Assembly: GCA_011051925.1 (NCBI GenBank) | Contig: DRKE01000516.1 | Span: 1-6,792, forward strand | DNA: 6,792 bases | Direction: 5' to 3' | Origin: Deltaproteobacteria bacterium | Lineage (GTDB): Bacteria; Myxococcota_A; UBA9160; UBA4427 | Part shown: positions 1 through 5,065 of the stretch, one piece after another | Layout: every line of letters begins with the position of its first letter | How positions within the stretch are numbered: position 1 is the stretch's first letter | Position numbers and translations under genes: made by a program | Notes under the pieces: model-generated | Told to the model about the DNA's origin: nothing | The model's input: the letters and a program-made list of their open reading frames with translations, nothing else | Database searches by the model: none

Positions 1-417
1 AACATGTCCCTCGAGACGACGCGGGTCCACATGCTTCGGGCCGTCCTGGAAGGCGTCTCGTTCAGTCTGCGCTGGGCGCTGCCGGCGGTCGAAGCGTTCA
101 CGGACGAGACCTTTCCCTTCCTTCGCTTCTCGGGGGGTGGAGCGATGTCGGCCCGCTGGGCCCAGATCCTGGCAGACACGATGGATCGACCGATCCACCA
201 GCTCTCGGAACCCCGCTTCGTCAACAACCGGGGAACCGCGCTTCTCGCCTTTCATGCGCTGGGGCACGCCTCGCTCGACGAAACGGACGGATTCTGCCGG
301 ATCCATCAGGTCCATGAACCCATTGCGGAGAATCGCGATCGCTATGCTCGACTCTTCGAACAATTCGTTGCGGCCTACGAACGGAACGAACCGGTTTTCG
401 AGGCTTTGAATGGCTGA
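1..417 (+). CDS. FGGY-family carbohydrate kinase, C-terminal part (5' end outside window)
   Basis: This is the C-terminal ATPase-like half of an FGGY sugar/polyol kinase (xylulokinase, gluconokinase or glycerol kinase type), which would use ATP to phosphorylate a sugar or polyol in the cytoplasm. The frame is open from base 1, so the Met codon at 4 is probably internal and the true start lies upstream; about 138 residues remain of a family usually near 500. Visible FGGY_C hallmarks are an R-A-V-L-E-G-V helix near the left edge, the glycine-rich segment R-F-S-G-G-G-A (SGGGA at bases 130-144) that contacts ATP, followed by W-A-Q-I-L-A-D and D-R-P-I, and an N-N-R-G-T-A-L-L-A-F helix. The substrate cannot be read because the N-terminal domain is missing. 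The gene overlaps the next by 8 bases, which implies co-transcription and probably translational coupling. The family call is firm; the exact sugar is unknown. Confidence 0.88.
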   Translation, partial: NMSLETTRVHMLRAVLEGVSFSLRWALPAVEAFTDETFPFLRFSGGGAMSARWAQILADTMDRPIHQLSEPRFVNNRGTALLAFHALGHASLDETDGFCRIHQVHEPIAENRDRYARLFEQFVAAYERNEPVFEALNG

Positions 418-1255
418 GACTCCGCGAGCGACCGACCGGGAAGGCATTCGTGATCTGCTCGAGACCGCGGCCGCCATCGCGGAATCGGCCGGAGCAATCG
501 CGCTGCGCCATTTCCGCAAGCCGCTCGACGTCGAGGACAAGTCGGCCGGGGAGGATTTCGATCCCGTCACGGTCGCAGATCGTGAAATCGAATCATTCAT
601 CCGGAAGGAACTCGTCCGCCGTCATCCCGATCACGGCATCCTCGGCGAAGAAGAGGCCGCCCTCGAGTCCGATTCCGCCTACCGATGGGTGATTGATCCG
701 ATCGACGGGACCCGGGCCTTCGTCAGCGGTGTTCCGGCGTGGGGAATCCTGCTGGGCCTGACCATCGACGGGGCGTGTGCTGCAGGGGTGATGCACCAGC
801 CCTATCTGGGTGAGACCTTCCTGGGATCCGGACCGGATGCTCCGGATCGGGGTGCCTGGCTGCGGCGATCCGGCTCGACGACGCCGATCGCATCGAGAAG
901 GAACGCGAGGCTTTCCGACGCGATCCTCTACTCGACGCATCCTTCGATGTTCGAGAGCGAAGCCAGCCGTTCGGCCTTCGACCGCGTCGCGGATTCGTGC
1001 CGGATGATGCGGTATGGCGGGGACTGTTATTCGTATTGCCTCCTCGCGCTCGGGCAGATCGATCTCGTGATCGAGGAAGGGCTGCAGCCCTATGACATCA
1101 TCCCGTTGATCCCGATCATCGTCGGGTCGGGGGGCGTCGTGACGAATTGGCAGGGAGGTGATGCGAGCGCCGGAGGGCGCATCATCGCGGCGGCCAACGA
1201 GACGCTCCATGCGCAAGCCCTCGATACGCTGAATTCCGGACCACTCTCGAAATGA
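410..1255 (+). CDS. hisN: Inositol-monophosphatase-family phosphatase, probably histidinol-phosphatase (HisN type)
   Basis: This is a Mg2+-dependent phosphatase of the IMPase superfamily, 281 residues and full length. Metal-binding motifs are intact: G79-E80-E81, W93-V-I-D96-P-I98-D99-G-T101, and a C-terminal Y228-D229-I230 that supplies the last metal-binding aspartate. Arg102 followed by A-F-V-S-G, and the stretch Y-D-I-I-P-L-I-P-I-I before G-G-V-V-T, resemble the HisN branch (histidinol phosphate to histidinol, EC 3.1.3.15) more than inositol monophosphatase (DGTTNF) or CysQ (DGTKEF). The ATG at 410 lies inside the end of the kinase gene. A GAGG at 400-403, six bases upstream, supports it. 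No other histidine gene is in the window. Its place between a sugar kinase and a phospho-substrate lyase leaves open another phosphate ester such as a sugar, inositol or lipid-derived phosphate. The fold call is near certain; HisN specificity is moderate. Confidence 0.85.
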   Translation: MAETPRATDREGIRDLLETAAAIAESAGAIALRHFRKPLDVEDKSAGEDFDPVTVADREIESFIRKELVRRHPDHGILGEEEAALESDSAYRWVIDPIDGTRAFVSGVPAWGILLGLTIDGACAAGVMHQPYLGETFLGSGPDAPDRGAWLRRSGSTTPIASRRNARLSDAILYSTHPSMFESEASRSAFDRVADSCRMMRYGGDCYSYCLLALGQIDLVIEEGLQPYDIIPLIPIIVGSGGVVTNWQGGDASAGGRIIAAANETLHAQALDTLNSGPLSK

Positions 1256-1258
1256 ACA

Positions 1259-1270
1259 GGGAGATCTCCC
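1259..1270 (+). promoter_or_regulatory. Shine-Dalgarno of the lyase gene inside a perfect 12-base palindrome
   Basis: GGGAGATCTCCC is self-complementary over all 12 bases. Its left half supplies the ribosome binding site (AGGGAG at 1258-1263, eight bases before the ATG at 1272). A stemless-loop palindrome cannot fold well within one RNA, but it could pair between two transcripts or serve as a DNA site. It lies in the only gap between the phosphatase and lyase genes. The ribosome-binding role is well supported; any extra role of the palindrome is speculative. Confidence 0.6.
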
Positions 1271-1271
1271 G

Positions 1272-2738
1272 ATGACCCAGAAGCCCGACGAAGAGACCCT
1301 CGAGCCATCAGTCGACGAGAAGAAGAAGCCCATGGGCGGGCTCTATCCCTATGCGGAGCGCTTCGGCGTTCTCGACTCGCTACCGGAAAAGGGCCGGCCC
1401 CGCGAAGAGATCCTCCGCGAACTCGAGATCATGGCGCGGGAAGAGGATGGTTTCTGGCAGGGCGGACAGTGCTCGGGAACGATGTATTGTGGCGATCCGG
1501 AGCACTATGCCTTCCTGAACCAGGCCTTTTCCTACTACTCCCATGTGAACGCGCTCCAGCGGGATATCTGCCCCAGCGCCACGCGGTTCGAGGGCGAGAT
1601 CACGGCGATGGCGCTCGACCTCATGCATGGCGAAGCAGCCCGCGGAGAGGGTCCGGACGAGCGTCCCTGCGGTTCGGTCACCTCCGGAGGAACCGAGAGC
1701 ATCCTCACCGCCGTCTTGATGTATCGCGATCAGGCCCGCAAGGAGCGGGGCATCACCGAAGCGGAGATCGTTCTTCCCGAAACGGCTCATCCAGCCTTCG
1801 AGAAGGGGGCGCATCTCTTCGATCTGAAGGTCGTCCACATCCCTGTCGATCCCGAATCGACCCTCGTCGACGTCGATGCGGTTCGCGACGCGGTCAACGA
1901 CAACACGGTCATGATCGTCGGGTCAGCCGGAAACTATCCTTATGGCACGATCGACCCGATCGAGGAACTCTCCGAGATCGCGCTCGATCGGGGGGTCGGC
2001 CTGCATGTCGATGGCTGTCTGGGCGGGTTCATCCTGCCCTGGGGCGAACGGCTCGGATACGACATCCCCGTCTTCGATTTCCGTCTTCCCGGCGTGACCA
2101 GCATTTCGGCGGACACCCACAAATACGGCTATGGCCTGAAGGGCACTTCCGTCCTGCTCTGTCGGAATCGCGCCCTGCGGCGTCATCAATATTTCGCGAC
2201 ACCGGAATGGCCCGGCGGAAAATACAACTCGCCGGGAATCGCTGGAAGCCGATCCGGTGGTCTCATCGCTTCGGCCTGGGCATCGATGGTCAGCCTCGGC
2301 CAGGAGGGCTACCTGAAATACGCGAAGGCGATCTTCGAAACGAGTTTCGCCATGCAGGACGTCGTCCGAAGTCATCCGGAACTCAAGATGATGGGCAAGC
2401 CGACCTTCTGCTTCTCGTTCTCGTCGGACGAGTTCGACATCTACCATGTGAACGATTTCATGAAGCAGAGGGGTTGGCGTTTCAATGGCCAGCAATATCC
2501 CAATGCGATCCACATGTGCGTGACCCGACCGCAGACCCGACCCGGGGTCGTCGAGCGATTCGCCACGGACCTGGCCGACGCGATTCCCTATGCCCTCGAT
2601 CCACCGAACGAAACGCCGATCTCCGCCGCGATCTACGGCGGGGTCCCCAAGGACATCCCCGGCGTGAAGGAGATGGTGATGGACATGCTCTTCAAGTATC
2701 TGGACCAGTGCCAGGATCTGCCGGACGCGCGGGACTGA
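1272..2738 (+). CDS. Sphingosine-1-phosphate lyase family, PLP-dependent aldehyde-lyase
   Basis: A 488-residue PLP enzyme of the group II decarboxylase fold that matches the sphingosine-1-phosphate lyase family rather than amino-acid decarboxylases. Known members cleave phosphorylated long-chain bases to a fatty aldehyde and phosphoethanolamine. Family motifs in order: F-W near residue 60; S-G-T-M-Y72-C-G; the V-T-S-G-G-T-E-S segment (136-143) holding the PLP phosphate; L-H245-V-D247-G-C-L-G-G-F with the Asp for the pyridine nitrogen; D-F-R-L-P-G-V-T-S-I-S-A-D-T-H; K284 as the Schiff-base lysine and K290 six residues on; then Y-N-S-P-G-I-A-G-S-R-S-G-G. Unlike the eukaryotic ER enzymes it has no N-terminal membrane segment, as in soluble bacterial homologues; the first 35 residues are charged. 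The loop usually reading N-P-L-H is N93-A-L-Q96 here. It follows the phosphatase by 16 bases. Family confidence is high; the true substrate is unproved. Confidence 0.9.
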   Translation: MTQKPDEETLEPSVDEKKKPMGGLYPYAERFGVLDSLPEKGRPREEILRELEIMAREEDGFWQGGQCSGTMYCGDPEHYAFLNQAFSYYSHVNALQRDICPSATRFEGEITAMALDLMHGEAARGEGPDERPCGSVTSGGTESILTAVLMYRDQARKERGITEAEIVLPETAHPAFEKGAHLFDLKVVHIPVDPESTLVDVDAVRDAVNDNTVMIVGSAGNYPYGTIDPIEELSEIALDRGVGLHVDGCLGGFILPWGERLGYDIPVFDFRLPGVTSISADTHKYGYGLKGTSVLLCRNRALRRHQYFATPEWPGGKYNSPGIAGSRSGGLIASAWASMVSLGQEGYLKYAKAIFETSFAMQDVVRSHPELKMMGKPTFCFSFSSDEFDIYHVNDFMKQRGWRFNGQQYPNAIHMCVTRPQTRPGVVERFATDLADAIPYALDPPNETPISAAIYGGVPKDIPGVKEMVMDMLFKYLDQCQDLPDARD

Positions 2739-2765
2739 CTCGATTCGCGGGGCAGGAACGTCGGC

Positions 2766-2784
2766 ATCGCGGATCGGTCGCGAT
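2766..2784. terminator. Weak hairpin between convergent genes
   Basis: ATCGCG (2766-2771) and CGCGAT (2779-2784) form a perfect 6-base inverted repeat with a 7-base loop. It lies in the 45-base gap between the lyase stop (2738) and the membrane-protein stop (2784-2786), where a bidirectional terminator would be expected. No T-run follows on either strand, so it is not a classical intrinsic terminator. It may be a weak or Rho-assisted stop, or chance. Confidence 0.25.
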
Positions 2785-3545
2785 CAGGAACCCTTCGTCG
2801 TCCCGTCACCAGCGGACTCCGTTGGCTGGCGTGATCCTTTCTTCGACATGCCGAATCCCCGACGGAGCCACTCGCGCGACCGTGGGATCACGAGCGGAAT
2901 CACGATCGCACCGAGCATCAGGAGCGAGGCCTGGAGAAGCCGATCGGAGGTCGCAAAGGAAGCCCCGAAGAACGAGAAGGTCGCGGAGCGCACGATCGAT
3001 CCCGTCGCCACGGCAAGCAGGAAGGTCATGAATCCCATTCCGGCGATCGCCGCACCGAAATGGGTGATTCCGATCGGGCCGACCGGATAGCCGGTGATGA
3101 TCGCGACCGCGCCCGCTCCGGCCGGCGAACGGGCCAACTCGAGCAACCCGTGGAATCGCGGCGAGATCCGGCTCTGGAACGCGTTCGCTCCGGCCCATTT
3201 CACGAGCCCGTAATTCGCGAGTCCTGAAAGCGTGAGGCCGATCGCGCCGTAGACCGAACCCTCGAACGCGCCGAAGAGCAATCCCCCCGCCGGCAGGAGA
3301 ACGATCGAGGGGATCACCAGCACCAGCCGGAAGACGAGGAGCGCGACGAAGGTGATCGGCGCCCAGATTCCGGCCTCGGAAACGAGCGCACGAATCGTTT
3401 CGGCACTCCATTCGATACCCAGCATCCTTCTCATCAGGGCCGAGCCGACGAAGAGCACGACCAGCGCGCCAAAAAGGCGCCAGCGACGATCGACGGGTCG
3501 ACCGGAGCGGGTCGCCAGGGTTTCGATCGGATCCGGTTCATTCAA
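2784..3545 (-). CDS. VTT/DedA-family membrane protein (TVP38/TMEM64 type)
   Basis: A 253-residue inner-membrane protein of the VTT (SNARE-associated/DedA) superfamily, whose members act in membrane-lipid scrambling, lipid-carrier recycling or envelope homeostasis. Hydrophobic segments lie near residues 24-38, 61-83, 96-118, 144-165, 166-185 and 203-221. The family hallmark L-P-A-G-G-L-L-F-G (84-92) follows the conserved Arg73. A second glycine/proline-rich re-entrant region reads G-Y-P-V-G-P-I-G (152-159). The C-terminus is basic and cytoplasmic-looking (R-R-G-F-G-M-S-K-K). The start is a TTG at 3545-3543, with AGGAG at 3559-3555 nine bases upstream. It leaves about 22 residues before the first membrane segment, whereas the first downstream ATG (residue 38) would remove that segment. 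The frame stays open far upstream, but that part is antisense to the acyl-CoA dehydrogenase. It is transcribed alone, convergent with the lyase and divergent from the dehydrogenase. The specific function is unknown. Confidence 0.85.
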   Translation of the reverse strand: MNEPDPIETLATRSGRPVDRRWRLFGALVVLFVGSALMRRMLGIEWSAETIRALVSEAGIWAPITFVALLVFRLVLVIPSIVLLPAGGLLFGAFEGSVYGAIGLTLSGLANYGLVKWAGANAFQSRISPRFHGLLELARSPAGAGAVAIITGYPVGPIGITHFGAAIAGMGFMTFLLAVATGSIVRSATFSFFGASFATSDRLLQASLLMLGAIVIPLVIPRSREWLRRGFGMSKKGSRQPTESAGDGTTKGS

Positions 3546-3554
3546 ATGCCTGCA

Positions 3555-3559
3555 CTCCT
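3555..3559 (-). promoter_or_regulatory. Ribosome binding site that supports a TTG start for the VTT/DedA gene
   Basis: Read on the minus strand, AGGAG sits nine bases upstream of TTG (3545-3543). No in-frame ATG or GTG with a comparable site lies nearby. Together with the position of the first membrane segment it decides the start. Confidence 0.55.
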
Positions 3560-3615
3560 GACGATGGGGATCGCGTGGACCTCGGGAAGGGTACCGCGAG
3601 CGATCGGCCGGTGCG

Positions 3616-3646
3616 TTGACAAGGACGAAGGCGAACTGGTAATTCT
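3616..3646 (+). promoter_or_regulatory. Candidate sigma-70-type promoter for the acyl-CoA dehydrogenase
   Basis: An exact TTGACA (3616-3621) lies in the divergent intergenic region, followed 18-19 bases later by the least GC-rich patch there (T-A-A-T-T-C-T, 3640-3646). The -35 box is perfect. The -10 is poor: AATTCT at 19-base spacing matches TATAAT at three of six positions. If real, transcription would start near 3652 and leave a leader of about 110 bases. Confidence 0.3.
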
Positions 3647-3662
3647 TGGACTCGATATTACC
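3638..3662. promoter_or_regulatory. Operator-like inverted repeat GGTAAT-N13-ATTACC
   Basis: GGTAAT (3638-3643) and ATTACC (3657-3662) are perfect inverted half-sites with centres 19 bases apart, roughly two helical turns. That suits a dimeric regulator of TetR or GntR type. The repeat covers the candidate -10 region and would block initiation if bound. No regulator gene lies in the window. The half-sites do not match the E. coli FadR consensus. The repeat is certain; the function is inferred. Confidence 0.35.
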
Positions 3663-3687
3663 GTTCCCGGCCTCCTTTGCGGGGCCT

Positions 3688-3739
3688 GCCCGAAGCCTTT
3701 CGTCGTCGCGGAGCAGATGCGACCTCTCACGCTTCGGGC
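3688..3739 (+). ncRNA. Nested inverted repeat in the dehydrogenase leader (possible cis-acting RNA structure)
   Basis: GCCCGAAGC (3688-3696) pairs perfectly with GCTTCGGGC (3731-3739), a 9-base stem. Inside it, GTCGC (3705-3709) pairs with GCGAC (3719-3723) around a 9-base loop containing GGAG. The outer stem ends 11 bases before the AAGGA ribosome binding site of the gene at 3762. The structure could shape translation or decay of the message. It matches no riboswitch class I recognise, and it could also act as a DNA site. Confidence 0.35.
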
Positions 3740-3750
3740 GCTTGCCGCCA

Positions 3751-3760
3751 AAGGATCCTT
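3751..3760 (+). promoter_or_regulatory. Ribosome binding site of the dehydrogenase, within the palindrome AAGGATCCTT
   Basis: AAGGA (3751-3755) is six bases before the ATG at 3762 and fixes that codon as the start, rather than the in-frame ATG at 3546. The ten bases AAGGATCCTT are a perfect palindrome, so this ribosome binding site, like that of the lyase gene, is followed directly by its own complement. Confidence 0.65.
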
Positions 3761-3761
3761 C

Positions 3762-4907
3762 ATGAGTCACGCCTCCCTGAACTCCCCCGAACACGAACAA
3801 TTCCGGGAAATGGTCCGCCGATTCACGGAAGAGGAGCTGCGGCCGCGTGCGCGGGAATTCGACGAGATGGGTCGGATCGACAAGTCGCTGTTCAAGAAGA
3901 TGGGCGATCTCGGCCTGCTGGGCCTCCGCTACGACCCGGAATACGGCGGCGCCGGACTCGACTGGTCCTACACGATGGTCCTCTTCGAAGAGCTCGCCCG
4001 CTGTGACAACGCGGGAGTCACGATGGGAATCAGCGTCCATACGGACATGGCGACCCCGTCTCTCGCGGAATTCGGAAGCGAGACGCTGAAACGCGAATAC
4101 CTCGTTCCATCGATCGCCGGGGAAATGGTCTCGGCCATCGCCGTCACGGAACCCGACGCCGGCTCCGACGTCTCGGGGATCCGAACGCGGGCCGTGCGCG
4201 ATGGCGACGAATGGGTCATCAACGGATCGAAGATCTACATCACGAACGCGGCGACCGCGGATTGGCTCTGCCTGCTCGCGGTCACCGACCCCGAGGCGGG
4301 CTACGGTGGGTTCTCCCAGATCGTGGTACCGACCGACACTCCCGGCTTCCGCTACGAACTGCTCGACAAGATCGGGAACTGGGGATCCGACACGGGCCAG
4401 CTCTACTTCGAAGATGTCCGGGTTCCGGTCGCGAATACGATCGGGGACATCGGCCGCGGCTTCCAACAGCAGATGATGCAGTTCCAGGATGAACGACTCG
4501 TCGGCTGCGTGAGTTCGATCGCCGGTTCGGTCCATCTCTGGGAGGAGACCCGCCGCTGGACCGAGGAACGGATCCTCTTCGGAAAGCCGCTTTCGAAGAT
4601 GCAGAACACGCAGTTCAAGATGGTGGAACTCTACACCGAGCTGACTGCCGCGCGGGCGCTGATCCGGGAATGCGTGCAGCGACGCGTGGATGGGGAGGAC
4701 GCCACCGGCCTGATCACGATGGCCAAGCTCTTCTGTGGACGGGTGAGCCGGAAGGTCGCGGACGAATGCATCCAGTTCCATGGCGGCTACGGCTACATGA
4801 AGGAAAGCATGGCGGGCCGTGCCTTCGTCGACTCCCGGCTGATCAGCATCGGCGGCGGATCCGACGAAACGATGCAACACTACATGGCGAAGCAGCTCGG
4901 CTTCTGA
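3762..4907 (+). CDS. Acyl-CoA dehydrogenase, FAD-dependent
   Basis: A 381-residue flavoprotein of the acyl-CoA dehydrogenase family, full length (members are usually about 380-400). It would oxidise an acyl-CoA to the trans-2-enoyl-CoA and pass electrons to electron-transfer flavoprotein, as in beta-oxidation or branched-chain amino-acid breakdown. Signature 1 reads A-V-T-E-P-D-A-G-S-D-V-S-G near residues 125-138. Signature 2 is Q338-F-H-G-G-Y-G-Y. R-I-L-F-G-K-P-L marks the C-terminal helical domain. The usual Y-E-G-T catalytic segment is replaced by I-G-G-G-S-D-E-T, while E244 in Q-D-E-R-L-V-G sits where long-chain and isovaleryl-CoA dehydrogenases carry their base. Start at 3762: AAGGA six bases upstream, and the 72 residues encoded before it look unlike the family. 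No ETF, hydratase or thiolase gene is in the window. Chain-length specificity cannot be read. Confidence 0.92.
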   Translation: MSHASLNSPEHEQFREMVRRFTEEELRPRAREFDEMGRIDKSLFKKMGDLGLLGLRYDPEYGGAGLDWSYTMVLFEELARCDNAGVTMGISVHTDMATPSLAEFGSETLKREYLVPSIAGEMVSAIAVTEPDAGSDVSGIRTRAVRDGDEWVINGSKIYITNAATADWLCLLAVTDPEAGYGGFSQIVVPTDTPGFRYELLDKIGNWGSDTGQLYFEDVRVPVANTIGDIGRGFQQQMMQFQDERLVGCVSSIAGSVHLWEETRRWTEERILFGKPLSKMQNTQFKMVELYTELTAARALIRECVQRRVDGEDATGLITMAKLFCGRVSRKVADECIQFHGGYGYMKESMAGRAFVDSRLISIGGGSDETMQHYMAKQLGF

Positions 4908-5016
4908 AGAAGGTCATGCGGACGGACGCGATGGCACGGCACGAAATCGTCACGCCCGCCGCTGGTCTTCGGCCCCTCTCGGAACGTCGTGGGGAGCCGC
5001 CGACACAATCGCTCGC

Positions 5017-5040
5017 GACGACTCTCCGGAGCCCGTCGTC
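5017..5040. other. Inverted repeat upstream of the sulfatase
   Basis: GACGAC (5017-5022) and GTCGTC (5035-5040) flank a 12-base spacer that contains the palindrome CTCCGGAG (5024-5031). It lies in the 158-base gap between the dehydrogenase stop and the sulfatase start, ten bases before the sulfatase ribosome binding site. It could be a weak terminator, a leader hairpin or a protein site. No T-run and no recognisable promoter were seen in this gap, so the sulfatase may be read through from the dehydrogenase. Confidence 0.25.
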
Positions 5041-5065
5041 CGCCAGCCCGGGAGATCCGCCTCGC

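Noticed and set aside
4..417. A complete small gene starting at the ATG at base 4
   Set aside because: The frame is open to the window edge and the protein is the C-terminal half of a much larger kinase, so the gene is cut by the window rather than truncated in nature.
1469..3031. A 520-codon plus-strand frame over the lyase
   Set aside because: Frame-shifted shadow of the lyase, rich in Arg, Ser and Gly with no motif; it also runs across the convergent membrane gene.
3638..3662. FadR operator
   Set aside because: The left arm contains CTGGT, but the right arm and spacing do not fit the E. coli FadR consensus, so only a generic inverted repeat is claimed.
3672..3678. Strong ribosome-binding-like AAGGAGG on the minus strand
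   Set aside because: No ATG, GTG or TTG at a usable distance follows it, and the downstream sequence is the intergenic region; likely chance in purine-rich sequence.
3546..3761. N-terminal extension of the dehydrogenase from the ATG at 3546
   Set aside because: The 72 extra residues do not look like a dehydrogenase N-terminus or a targeting sequence, the ATG at 3762 has a good ribosome binding site, and 381 residues is the normal length.
2784..4880. A 698-codon open frame on the minus strand
   Set aside because: Only the part from 3545 down encodes a recognisable membrane protein. The upstream 440 codons are antisense to the dehydrogenase and give Arg/Asp/His-rich, family-less sequence, as expected where TTA, CTA and TCA codons are rare on the coding strand.
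4670..5065. N-terminal extension of the sulfatase frame into the dehydrogenase
   Set aside because: It overlaps the dehydrogenase coding region in another frame and would place the signal peptide internally; the signal begins at 5066.
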